29,257 nucleotides of DNA from Flavobacterium sp. (GCF_021151785.1 NZ_JAGKWP010000017.1:1-29257); one strand, 5' to 3'. Positions 15,685 through 22,231 are shown, counted from the stretch's first letter. Program-made: numbers and translations. Notes: generated from the sequence alone by a model not told the origin.

Positions 15685-15705
15685 AATCGCTAATCACTAA
15701 TCACT
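15685..15705 (+). repeat. Three tandem heptamers upstream of tcdA
   Basis: AATCGCT, AATCACT and AATCACT follow one another directly, ending 13 nt before the tcdA ATG. The surrounding 15541-15684 is AG-rich noncoding DNA without a clear hairpin or gene. Confidence 0.6.
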
Positions 15706-15718
15706 AAAAAAAATAAAT

Positions 15719-16435
15719 ATGGCAAAGTGGCAAGAAAGAGCTGAGTTATTATTTAAGCCCGAGGGTTTAGAAAAGTTGAGAAATGCAAAAGTATTGGTTG
15801 TTGGCCTAGGCGGTGTGGGTTCCTTTGCCGCTGAATTTTTAGCTCGTGCAGGTGTGGGAAACATGACTATTGTTGATGGCGATATTGTAGATATTACCAA
15901 CATTAACCGCCAATTACCAGCATTGCACAGTACAGTGGGGCAACCTAAAGTAAAAATTGTAGGCGATCGTTTATTAGACATCAATCCTGAACTCAACTTA
16001 ATTCGTGTTGAGGAATTTTTATCCCCAGAACGCGCCCAAGAGATTGTTTCGCCTGATTTTGATTATGTGTTGGATTGTATTGATAGCATTACACCAAAAC
16101 TAAATCTCATTATAGCCGCTAAGCGCAAAAAGGTAAAGGTCATTAGCAATATGGGGGCCGGAGGTAAATTTTTATCGCAAAAGATTATTGTTCGCGACAT
16201 TAGCAAAACAGAAGTTTGCCCGTTAGCTAAAAACATTCGTAAACGTTTGAAAAAAGAAGGAATTTCAAGTGGTGTTAAAGCCGTTTATTCTTTAGAACAT
16301 CCCGACGAGACGAGTTTAAAAACTACTGATGGGACTAATTTTAAAAAGTCTTTTTATGGCACTAACAGCTGGATGCCTGCCCTATTTGGTTTGCACGCTG
16401 CAGAAACTGTAGTAAAAGAACTCTTGCGAAAATAA
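15719..16435 (+). CDS. tcdA: tRNA threonylcarbamoyladenosine dehydratase TcdA (ThiF/E1 superfamily)
   Basis: TcdA uses ATP to cyclise t6A37 of ANN-reading tRNAs to ct6A. The 238-residue protein has the E1-like nucleotide-binding motif GLGGVGS (29-35), then DGDIVDITNINRQLPA, with the Asp and Asn-x-x-Arg that contact ATP. DCIDSITPKLNLI and SNMGAGGK are further TcdA signatures. No ubiquitin-like partner or MoeB zinc cysteine pairs are present, which argues against ThiF or MoeB. A YciO/Sua5-type gene acting earlier in the same modification chemistry is at 25443. A terminator follows at 16474. Confidence 0.9.
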   Translation: MAKWQERAELLFKPEGLEKLRNAKVLVVGLGGVGSFAAEFLARAGVGNMTIVDGDIVDITNINRQLPALHSTVGQPKVKIVGDRLLDINPELNLIRVEEFLSPERAQEIVSPDFDYVLDCIDSITPKLNLIIAAKRKKVKVISNMGAGGKFLSQKIIVRDISKTEVCPLAKNIRKRLKKEGISSGVKAVYSLEHPDETSLKTTDGTNFKKSFYGTNSWMPALFGLHAAETVVKELLRK

Positions 16436-16473
16436 GCGTTTTACACAAAGAAACCAGTAGCTGAATCCCATAC

Positions 16474-16508
16474 AAAGCTTGAATTTTCAATAATTCAAGC
16501 TTTTTTTA
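16474..16508 (+). terminator. tcdA terminator
   Basis: AAAGCTTGAATT and AATTCAAGCTTT form a 12-bp stem with a 6-nt loop, followed by a T-run, 38 nt after the tcdA stop. Confidence 0.88.
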
Positions 16509-16710
16509 TAACCTGTACTTACCCACCCATTTGTACCCATCTTTCATAAAATTTGAGCCGTACTACTAGCCCCTTAGTAAGCTCAATTATAGCCCTTTAT
16601 CCTGTAACGCTCATTACAAACACACAACAATAAGGCTTCTATTTCAAAAACTACAATACTATTTTTAAACTGATGCGTATATTATTTTTAATTTCTAAGG
16701 TATATAAAAT

Positions 16711-16730
16711 CAATTGCTGTACAGCAATTG
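16711..16730. repeat. Perfect 20-bp palindrome
   Basis: CAATTGCTGTACAGCAATTG is identical on both strands. It has no loop and no T-run, so it looks more like a protein-binding site or recombination relic than a terminator. Confidence 0.75.
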
Positions 16731-16733
16731 AAC

Positions 16734-16795
16734 AATTCCCCTAGGGCAATCAGTCATTTTCCCTAGGGGAATTACTTCATTTCCCTAGGGCAATT
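16734..16795. repeat. Cluster of three CCCTAGGG palindromes
   Basis: CCCTAGGG cores are at 16739-16746, 16761-16768 and 16783-16790, starting exactly 22 bp apart. AATTCCCCTAGGG (16734-16746) is the inverse of 16761-16773. The first and third copies share CCCTAGGGCAAT in direct orientation. Confidence 0.85.
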
Positions 16796-16880
16796 TATTT
16801 TAGTGCCTTGAGTACTTGATTTTACTGTACGTTCGAAAGAATAAAAAAGTAAAATGAAAAGCATTTTTTTTTCAAGCGTT

Positions 16881-17070
16881 TAAAAGGAGCCTGTTTTAGT
16901 GATTGTAGCAGGCATTTGGTAAAAAATTCTTTGTAGCTTAATAACCTCAACAATTTTGATTTACACACAAGTTAATACCAATAGCTCAGAAAAATAAAAA
17001 ACCCTTTTGATGATTTGTAAGAATAAAAAACTATATTTGTGTAATGCTTATTTAAAGTGTATATAAACAA
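16881..17070 (+). repeat. Cassette-leader module, type A, copy 1
   Basis: About 190 bp are an imperfect direct repeat of 18560-18790. The shared core contains the segment from GATTTACACACAAGTTAA to CTCAGAAAAATAAAAA and the promoter element TATATTTG (17032-17039), with TTG (17007-17009) 22 bp upstream. Homology ends at ATATAAACAAGT, where the cassette-specific sequence begins (17071). Confidence 0.85.
17007..17039 (+). promoter_or_regulatory. Promoter of cassette 1, inside the repeat module
   Basis: TTG (17007-17009), 22 bp and TATATTTG (17032-17039) match the Bacteroidota -33/-7 pattern. The same arrangement recurs before cassette 2 (TTG at 18684-18686, TATATTTG at 18709-18716). Confidence 0.65.
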
Positions 17071-17080
17071 GTCATACATA
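17071..17080 (+). repeat. Left boundary of cassette 1
   Basis: GTCATACATA follows the end of module homology. It matches the reverse complement of the right boundary (18397-18406) at 7 of 10 positions. Confidence 0.45.
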
Positions 17081-17105
17081 AATTATTAATAAACACCTTT
17101 TAAAA

Positions 17106-18392
17106 ATGACCGCTGAATTAGGATTATTAAATAAATCAAACGTGATACTTGCAGCTGATAGTGCAGTAACAATAGGAGCCCATAATAAAGTTTTTAACAC
17201 AGCAAATAAATTATTCCCGTTATCTAATTTTGAACCGGTAGGAATAATGATATATAATAATTCTGAATGGATGGGGATACCTTTAGAAATAATTATAAAA
17301 TCTTATACAAAACAGTTAAATGACACATCATTTTCAACTTTAGAAGAATATAGAAATGATTTTATAAAGTTTATTAAATTAAATTTCAAAAAATTTATTA
17401 ATGAAGAACAAATAAAACAGATAATAGAATTTCGACTGTATTCAGTTTTGGACAATATTACTGATTTTTTAGAAGAAGATTTAAATGAAGAAATAAACGA
17501 ATTGCAATCAAAAAAAGAAGACTTTAATTTACTTGAGTTAAAGGAAAAAGTATTTTTTGAAATGATAGATGAACTATCGAAATATAAAGACGATATTTTA
17601 CCTGAATTTGGTGAATATACAATAGATGAATTTAAGTTAGAATATAAAAAAGTTATAGAGAAAATTTTACCCGGTTTTTTTTCATCAATTAAAATTAAGA
17701 AATCCCAAAAACTAACACAAAGAATATATAAATGCATATATCATGAACTTATTTGTGCTTTTTCTGATAATGAAGATTTTTCAGGACTAGTTATTGCAGG
17801 TTATGGTTACGATGAAATTTTCCCATCAATAAGCGAAATAAAATTAGGAGAAATAATTTCTAATAAATTAAGATATGAAATTTCTAAAACTAAAAATATT
17901 GATAACAATTTAACCGCTTTAATTTGTCCATTTGCACAAAGAGATATGGTAGACACTTTTGTAAAAGGCATAAATCCATATTTTTTTGAATGTTTAGAAG
18001 ATATATTATTAGAAAATATTAAACATTCTATTGATGAAATTGAAAAAGAAATTCCTGATATAAATAAAGAATTGTTAACACAAAAATTACTAAAAATAAT
18101 ACCTAAAACTTTAAGAGATCTAGACAAAAAATCTTTTGACACACACACAAAATTAATAGTAAAATCTATTTCGTACTTACGAAAAGAGGATTTAATCGAG
18201 TTTGCAGAAAGTCTTATAAACTTAACTTCAATAAAACGTAAAACTAGCTCTGAATTACAAAGCGTTGGCGGTCCTATAGATATTGCTGTCATTACTAAAC
18301 ATGAAGGATTTATTTGGATTAAAAGAAAAGAAAATATTGATAGAAAATTTAATTCTGCATATTACAATCGAGAATTTAAAAAAATACAATAA
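17106..18392 (+). CDS. Predicted proteasome-like Ntn-hydrolase with helical insertion (cassette 1)
   Basis: This 428-residue protein begins Met-Thr. If Met1 is removed, the numbering reproduces proteasome beta/HslV subunits: Thr1, then NVILAADSAVTIG with Asp17, Ser18, Thr21 and Gly23, and a lysine at 34 (33 in proteasomes). VGIMIYNNSEWMG then fits the next two strands. Residues about 90-220 and 290-370 are charged and helical, much longer than in a 20S subunit. The C-terminus returns to a strand pattern, VGGPIDIAVITKHEGFIWIKRK. A threonine-nucleophile hydrolase is inferred; substrate is unknown. The gene is alone in its cassette, very AT-rich, and followed by a terminator-like hairpin. Confidence 0.7.
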   Translation: MTAELGLLNKSNVILAADSAVTIGAHNKVFNTANKLFPLSNFEPVGIMIYNNSEWMGIPLEIIIKSYTKQLNDTSFSTLEEYRNDFIKFIKLNFKKFINEEQIKQIIEFRLYSVLDNITDFLEEDLNEEINELQSKKEDFNLLELKEKVFFEMIDELSKYKDDILPEFGEYTIDEFKLEYKKVIEKILPGFFSSIKIKKSQKLTQRIYKCIYHELICAFSDNEDFSGLVIAGYGYDEIFPSISEIKLGEIISNKLRYEISKTKNIDNNLTALICPFAQRDMVDTFVKGINPYFFECLEDILLENIKHSIDEIEKEIPDINKELLTQKLLKIIPKTLRDLDKKSFDTHTKLIVKSISYLRKEDLIEFAESLINLTSIKRKTSSELQSVGGPIDIAVITKHEGFIWIKRKENIDRKFNSAYYNREFKKIQ

Positions 18393-18396
18393 TAAC

Positions 18397-18406
18397 TGTG
18401 AATAAC
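18397..18406 (+). repeat. Right boundary of cassette 1
   Basis: TGTGAATAAC precedes the start of module homology (AGCTACCGCT). Its reverse complement, GTTATTCACA, resembles the cassette 1 left boundary (7/10). Confidence 0.45.
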
Positions 18407-18468
18407 AGCTACCGCTTTTGCACAACTATCATTTTTTAAAAACAAGCCACAAAAAGTATACATTTCAA

Positions 18469-18494
18469 CCTCTTTTAAAGCAATTTAAGAGAGG
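18469..18494 (+). terminator. Hairpin in module 1, probable terminator of cassette 1
   Basis: CCTCTTTTAAA and TTTAAGAGAGG form an 11-bp stem with one G-T pair and a GCAA loop, followed by a T-rich stretch. The same hairpin recurs at 21040-21065. Confidence 0.65.
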
Positions 18495-18683
18495 TTTATC
18501 TTTTAGTTGTAATTCAAAATGTAAAAATTTAAATAGCTTACCATCGCGTTTTTGAAGGCTAAAAAGGCTCGTTTTAATGATTGTTGCAGGCATTTGCTAA
18601 AGATTCTTTGTGGCTTAATAGCACCAATAATTTTGATTTACACACAAGTTAACACCAATAGCTCAGAAAAATAAAAAGGCATT

Positions 18684-18716
18684 TTGATGATTTGTAAGAA
18701 TAAAAAACTATATTTG
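18684..18716 (+). promoter_or_regulatory. Promoter of cassette 2, inside the repeat module
   Basis: TTG (18684-18686), 22 bp and TATATTTG (18709-18716) repeat the cassette 1 promoter arrangement. The leader to the first ATG is about 95 nt because of the 43-bp insertion. Confidence 0.65.
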
Positions 18717-18790
18717 TATAATGCTAGTTTATAGCGCATATCCACCCAAAATTGGGTAGATTAGCGATATAATGTAGCGCATATAAACAA

Positions 18791-18803
18791 GTTAGCAGAA
18801 ATT
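18791..18803 (+). repeat. Left boundary of cassette 2
   Basis: GTTAGCAGAAATT directly follows the conserved ATATAAACAA. It matches the reverse complement of 20965-20977 at 12 of 13 positions. Confidence 0.8.
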
Positions 18804-18815
18804 AAAAAAAACGAA

Positions 18816-19358
18816 ATGTTAAACCCTATAAATGACAAGCAAAAGTTTATATATACGTTAATCTATCCAGCATTGTTGGGATCAATGTTGTTTGAAATTT
18901 TACCAATTAAACTTTGTCCAATATATCTTTTTAAATTTTTAATAATCATCTTCTTTCTACTCGATTATTATCATTTGTATTTTATCATGGACAATAAATT
19001 TGATGATGATAAGAAAATTAGTCCAAAATATATTTATGGTGATTTAGCAGTCTCTCTTTTACTTTTTTCAGCGCTAAAATACGCTGATAGTTTACCAATT
19101 TTTAGCACTTGGGCAATCGTTGGCGTAACAGTTTGTTTTTTTGTTTACAGTCATGAATTAGATTACGAATTTAAATTTTACAAAAGTTTAGTAGTAATAA
19201 CAGCTATTTGTGCTATAATTACAACAATCATAATTAATTTAGAAATTCTTATTAACCTACAAGTTTACATTTACTCGATTTTCTTGGCAATCGTACTTAT
19301 CCAATATAGTAAACACATTCTAGCACAAAAAAAAACTTATAACAAAAAGGACAATTAG
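18816..19358 (+). CDS. Multi-pass membrane protein, unknown function (cassette 2, gene 1)
   Basis: This 180-residue protein has five or six hydrophobic segments (about residues 12-30, 34-58, 75-90, 95-112, 122-142 and 146-165). There is an acidic-basic loop, DNKFDDDKKISPKY, after the second and a Lys-rich C-terminus. I do not recognise a family. It is the first gene of a three-gene unit; the next ATG is 23 nt after its stop. Composition matches the island (AT-rich, many Ile/Phe/Leu codons). An inner-membrane location is clear, but the role is not. Confidence 0.7.
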   Translation: MLNPINDKQKFIYTLIYPALLGSMLFEILPIKLCPIYLFKFLIIIFFLLDYYHLYFIMDNKFDDDKKISPKYIYGDLAVSLLLFSALKYADSLPIFSTWAIVGVTVCFFVYSHELDYEFKFYKSLVVITAICAIITTIIINLEILINLQVYIYSIFLAIVLIQYSKHILAQKKTYNKKDN

Positions 19359-19381
19359 CGAAAATTCAAAAAACAATAAAT

Positions 19382-20209
19382 ATGCCTGTAGAAGTAAAAT
19401 TTACAATTAGATATACCGGAGGAACTGCTGATGAAAGCATTTTGGACCTATATGACGCAGCATCTTCGATGCAAGGATTGGCTAAAGCTTTGGCAATAAC
19501 AACACATGCATTAACGTCAAAAGGTGAAATAAGAAGTAAAGGTGACTCAATTCCTAATGTGAAATTTTATTTACATCCTCCAAAACAAGGAAGTTTTATA
19601 GAACTCGTTACTATTGTTTTTGAAGATCCAGTCGCAAGAGTTATTGGTACATCTGTTGTAGTTGCAGCATTTTGGGATATGGTAGATTTTACATGGAGAC
19701 AAGCGACAGGTAGACAAAAAAATCCTGAAGAAAGAATAGCTCGAAAAATCGTTGAAGATAATGATCTTTTTCCACAAGAAATATCAAGAGTTTTAGAAAT
19801 TCCTTTACAGCAATTACACCGACCTATACTACATGATAGAAATATTGAAATTGAAATTAAAAGACCTCGTGTTGGTACTGTTTTAAAGTTTAACGCAGAT
19901 ACACTTGATTATGTAATGTCTCAAAATGACCCTCAACTTGTTGAAAATATAAATGGTAATGTTACAAAATATAACATCTTAAGTGGTTATGGAAGATTTT
20001 ACGATGATAATGTCCAAAGAACAATTCCTTTCCATATTTCTCCAACATTAACCACACAACAAAAAGAAACTTTAACTTGGTCATTACATCACTCTACTGC
20101 AGACAATCAAAATGGAAAGATTATTATTGACGCTCAAGTAGTCAGAGATAGATTAGGAAATATAAAAAGATACATCATTGAACATGCAAGAAAAATTGAT
20201 ATCGATTAA
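19382..20209 (+). CDS. Conserved uncharacterised protein, possibly DUF7946-like (cassette 2, gene 2)
   Basis: This 275-residue protein opens MPVEVKFTIRYTGGTADESILDLYDAASSMQGLAKALAI, followed by ITTHALTSKGEIRSKGDSI and KFYLHPPKQGSFIELV. I associate this N-terminal block with a widespread uncharacterised family (I believe DUF7946) without known activity. A hydrophobic stretch (about residues 88-106, VIGTSVVVAAFWDMVDF) could be a membrane anchor. The C-terminal half looks like beta strands (IEIEIKRPRVGTVLKF, then NILSGYGRFYDDNVQRTIPF), perhaps a substrate-binding barrel. Its 3' end overlaps the next gene by 26 nt, so the two are coupled. Its GC content is higher than its neighbours. Confidence 0.65.
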   Translation: MPVEVKFTIRYTGGTADESILDLYDAASSMQGLAKALAITTHALTSKGEIRSKGDSIPNVKFYLHPPKQGSFIELVTIVFEDPVARVIGTSVVVAAFWDMVDFTWRQATGRQKNPEERIARKIVEDNDLFPQEISRVLEIPLQQLHRPILHDRNIEIEIKRPRVGTVLKFNADTLDYVMSQNDPQLVENINGNVTKYNILSGYGRFYDDNVQRTIPFHISPTLTTQQKETLTWSLHHSTADNQNGKIIIDAQVVRDRLGNIKRYIIEHARKIDID

Positions 20210-20966
20210 TAAAGGAACATTTGAAAAAATATTGAATTTCTTAAAACATCCTATAACAGCATTGATATTTGGAGTTTTAGTCAGTTATATTTTTTATCTC
20301 ATAAGTGAAAAAAATAAAATTCCTTCTTATTATATTTCACCCGCAACATTGGTTGCTCAAAAAAATGATAATAATTTGCAAATTTTATATAATGGTAAAG
20401 AATATAAAAACATTTATTATAGAAATTTAATTCTTTGGAATGAAGGAAGTGAATATATTGATAGTAAAGACTTTATAGACTCAAAACCTATGAAATTAAA
20501 TAATACTGATAGTGTAAATATTTTATCAGTTAACACCGTAAAATCTAGTAGAAATGATCTAGAATTTGAAAACAAAATAATAGGTAATAACTCTGTTATT
20601 TTTAAAATTTTAAATGATGAAGCAATTGAAGAAAATGATGGTGTTTGCTTTCATATTCTTTATTCAGACAACAAAAATGGGAACTCAAATTTTAATTTTC
20701 TTTCAAGAATCAAGGGTACTTCAAATGGCTTTACATTTAAAAACTTAGAAAACTTCAAAACAACTTCTAGTAAAAAATCAATTTATATTTTATGGGCTAT
20801 ATTGCTTTCAATTTTAGCAATCAGGGTTTTAGTATTATTATTTTATAAAAAAGAAATTGTATTTAGAAAAATAGAAGCCGTTTTCCTTTTATGTTTTTTT
20901 GGTTTAACTGTTTACGAAACAATTTATTACATTTTTTATAGTACAAACTTGAACTGGTTAAATTAA
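20184..20966 (+). CDS. Membrane protein with extracytoplasmic domain, unknown function (cassette 2, gene 3)
   Basis: From the ATG at 20184 this is a 260-residue protein; a TTG at 20178 would add two residues. A membrane segment at about residues 20-42 (HPITALIFGVLVSYIFYLI) is followed by a soluble domain of about 145 residues (YYISPATLVAQKNDNNLQILYNG, then the FENKIIGNNSVIFKILNDEAI region). Two C-terminal membrane helices follow (about 200-222 and 230-252). The strand-rich soluble domain resembles an extracytoplasmic sensor or receptor fold, but I cannot name it. The start overlaps gene 2, and the stop lies at the cassette 2 right boundary. Confidence 0.7.
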   Translation: MQEKLISINKGTFEKILNFLKHPITALIFGVLVSYIFYLISEKNKIPSYYISPATLVAQKNDNNLQILYNGKEYKNIYYRNLILWNEGSEYIDSKDFIDSKPMKLNNTDSVNILSVNTVKSSRNDLEFENKIIGNNSVIFKILNDEAIEENDGVCFHILYSDNKNGNSNFNFLSRIKGTSNGFTFKNLENFKTTSSKKSIYILWAILLSILAIRVLVLLFYKKEIVFRKIEAVFLLCFFGLTVYETIYYIFYSTNLNWLN

Positions 20967-20977
20967 CTTCTGCTAAC
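20965..20977 (+). repeat. Right boundary of cassette 2
   Basis: AACTTCTGCTAAC is the inverse of the left boundary at 18791-18803 with a single mismatch. It overlaps the last base of the gene 3 stop codon and is followed by module 2. Confidence 0.8.
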
Positions 20978-21039
20978 AGTGGTAGCTGTTGCACAACTAT
21001 CATTTTTTAAAAATAAACTATAAAAAGTATACATTTCAA

Positions 21040-21065
21040 CCTCTTTTAAAGCAATTTAAGAGAGG
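21040..21065 (+). terminator. Hairpin in module 2, probable terminator of cassette 2
   Basis: This is the same 11-bp stem, CCTCTTTTAAA/TTTAAGAGAGG, with a GCAA loop as at 18469-18494. The following sequence is CTTTAAAG rather than a clean T-run, so termination strength is uncertain. Confidence 0.55.
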
Positions 21066-21140
21066 CTTTAAAGCACTTACTTGTAAACCCAACTAAAACT
21101 ACAATTTTTAATTTATCAAATATTCATTACTAAAAAGTAG

Positions 21141-21148
21141 TATATTTG
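21141..21148 (+). promoter_or_regulatory. -7 promoter element of cassette 3
   Basis: TATATTTG fits TAnnTTTG and recurs at the same distance (51 nt) from the cassette boundary in module 3. No TTG lies at normal -33 spacing. Confidence 0.55.
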
Positions 21149-21199
21149 AGTTTATAAAAGTTAGGTAGTAAAGAAGTTTAGCTTTTTAGACGAATTGAC

Positions 21200-21209
21200 G
21201 TTGTACGAC
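21200..21209 (+). repeat. Left boundary of cassette 3
   Basis: GTTGTACGAC follows the conserved GAATTGAC. Its first nine bases are the exact reverse complement of 22012-22020. Confidence 0.75.
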
Positions 21210-21248
21210 ACTAAACCAAAAAAAAACAAATAAGAAAAACCGAAAATT

Positions 21249-21998
21249 ATGGGATGGAACACGTCATTAATTATTATTGAAAATAAGGAGAATTACTCAA
21301 ACGAAAATGATCTTTTGAAAAGTTTAGGATTTGATAATTTTCAGCAAAAAGAAAATACAACGTTTGATGAAATTCTAAATCCAAAAGATAACCAAATTGG
21401 AATTGGATATTATAATGGAAACTTAATAATTTGTGACGGATATTTATTGACAACTAAATCTTTAGAAGAAAGCGAAAACTTAAATTTAGCAAATTACGAA
21501 AAAAGTTTAGTCAAAATATTTCCAAAATCTGAGATAGTTACGGTTAGTTGTGTAAGTTCAGTAAATTTTCACGGATATTCACTTATACAAAACGGAGAAA
21601 AGAAACGCTTAAAATGTGTTGCGGAAGAAATGAAGCAAGAATTTGGAAATCGTTTTGAAGAAGAAATTGAAATTTATAAAAACTCGTACGAAGAAGACGG
21701 AAAATTATTGTGGAAAGACGAAAATGACGAAGATGATTTTTTCACTGAAGACCAGTTGATGGAAGATTTTACTTTTAAAATTGCAAAACGAAGACTTGGT
21801 ATTCAAATTGATATGGAAGATGGCGAAGATTTGTTTGAAAATACTGAATTCAAAGTATTTCAACTAAATATCAGAACTAAAAACATAACAAAAGAAACTG
21901 AAAAGACTGAAACAAATAACTTTAAATGGAAAAAATATTTAATAATTGGCGGAATAATAATCGTTGCAAGAATTTTAATGAAAGTAATATTTAAGTAA
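21249..21998 (+). CDS. Tail-anchored acidic protein, possibly DUF6928-like (cassette 3)
   Basis: This 249-residue protein starts MGWNTSLIIIENKENY, reminiscent of DUF6928 proteins, though that assignment is uncertain. The first 130 residues look like an alpha/beta domain (QIGIGYYNGNLIICDGYLL, then SEIVTVSCVSSVNFHGYSLI). A very acidic segment follows (about residues 150-205, WKDENDEDDFFTEDQLMED and DMEDGEDLFENTEF). The end is a Lys/Thr/Glu linker and one C-terminal membrane helix (about 228-246, KYLIIGGIIIVARILMKVIF). It should be anchored by its C-terminus with the main domain cytoplasmic. The gene is the only one in its cassette. Confidence 0.6.
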   Translation: MGWNTSLIIIENKENYSNENDLLKSLGFDNFQQKENTTFDEILNPKDNQIGIGYYNGNLIICDGYLLTTKSLEESENLNLANYEKSLVKIFPKSEIVTVSCVSSVNFHGYSLIQNGEKKRLKCVAEEMKQEFGNRFEEEIEIYKNSYEEDGKLLWKDENDEDDFFTEDQLMEDFTFKIAKRRLGIQIDMEDGEDLFENTEFKVFQLNIRTKNITKETEKTETNNFKWKKYLIIGGIIIVARILMKVIFK

Positions 21999-22011
21999 AT
22001 AACATTAGCGA

Positions 22012-22020
22012 TCGTACAAC
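22012..22020 (+). repeat. Right boundary of cassette 3
   Basis: TCGTACAAC is the exact inverse of the first nine bases of the cassette 3 left boundary (21200-21208). Module homology (AGCTACCGCT) begins immediately after. Confidence 0.75.
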
Positions 22021-22221
22021 AGCTACCGCTGTTTTACAACCACCATTTTTTAAAAACAAGCCACAAAAATTATACATTTCAACCTCTTTTAAAGCAATTT
22101 ACTTGTAAACCCAACTAAAACTACAATTTTAAATTTATCAAATATTCATTACTAAAAAGTAGTATATTTGAGTTTATAAAGGTTAGTTAGTAAAGAAGTT
22201 TAGCTTTTTAGATGAACTGAC
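22021..22221 (+). repeat. Inter-cassette module 3 (tail repeat plus type B leader)
   Basis: This 201-bp segment is nearly identical to module 2 except for a 21-bp deletion that removes the right arm of the terminator hairpin, fusing AAAGCAATTTA to CTTGTAAACCC. It carries TATATTTG at 22163-22170. Homology to module 2 ends at GAACTGACGTTG. Confidence 0.88.
22163..22170 (+). promoter_or_regulatory. -7 promoter element of cassette 4
   Basis: TATATTTG sits in the conserved leader, 51 nt from the cassette 4 boundary, as in module 2. With the hairpin deleted, transcription from cassette 3 may also read through. Confidence 0.5.
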
Positions 22222-22231
22222 GTTGGCAGAT
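22222..22231 (+). repeat. Left boundary of cassette 4
   Basis: GTTGGCAGAT follows the conserved ACTGAC. It matches the inverse of the right boundary (22967-22978) at only 6 of 10 positions. Confidence 0.4.

Larger units (their letters stand above)
16509..16870. other. Noncoding stretch with palindromes, left flank of the island
   Basis: No gene is supported in these 360 bp. The notable content is one perfect 20-bp palindrome (16711-16730) and three CCCTAGGG palindromes (16739-16790), listed separately. The rest is AT-rich without recognisable signals. Confidence 0.6.
18407..18790 (+). repeat. Inter-cassette module 1 (tail repeat plus type A leader)
   Basis: The 384-bp noncoding segment starts AGCTACCGCT, runs through CATTTTTTAAAAACAAGCC, GTATACATTTCAACC and a hairpin (18469-18494), then enters the type A leader (18560-18790) with promoter TTG/TATATTTG at 18684-18716. 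Compared with copy 1, the leader contains an extra 43 bp bounded by direct TAGCGCATAT repeats (18732-18741 and 18775-18784), enclosing ACCCAAAATTGGGT. Confidence 0.85.
20978..21199 (+). repeat. Inter-cassette module 2 (tail repeat plus type B leader)
   Basis: This 222-bp segment shares its first part with module 1 (GCACAACTATCATTTTTTAA through the CCTCTT hairpin at 21040-21065). From TTGTAAACCCAACTAAAACT onward it is a second leader type that is nearly identical in module 3 and carries TATATTTG at 21141-21148. Homology to module 3 ends at GAATTGACGTTG. Confidence 0.88.

Noticed and set aside
17303..17737. Minus-strand frames within the Ntn-hydrolase gene (also 17807-18292)
   Set aside because: Both are Ser/Phe/Ile-rich antisense shadows of an AT-rich gene, without promoter or domain features.
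17106..18392. HslV protease
   Set aside because: The active-site pattern is related, but the protein is over twice HslV length, lacks an adjacent hslU and has large insertions.
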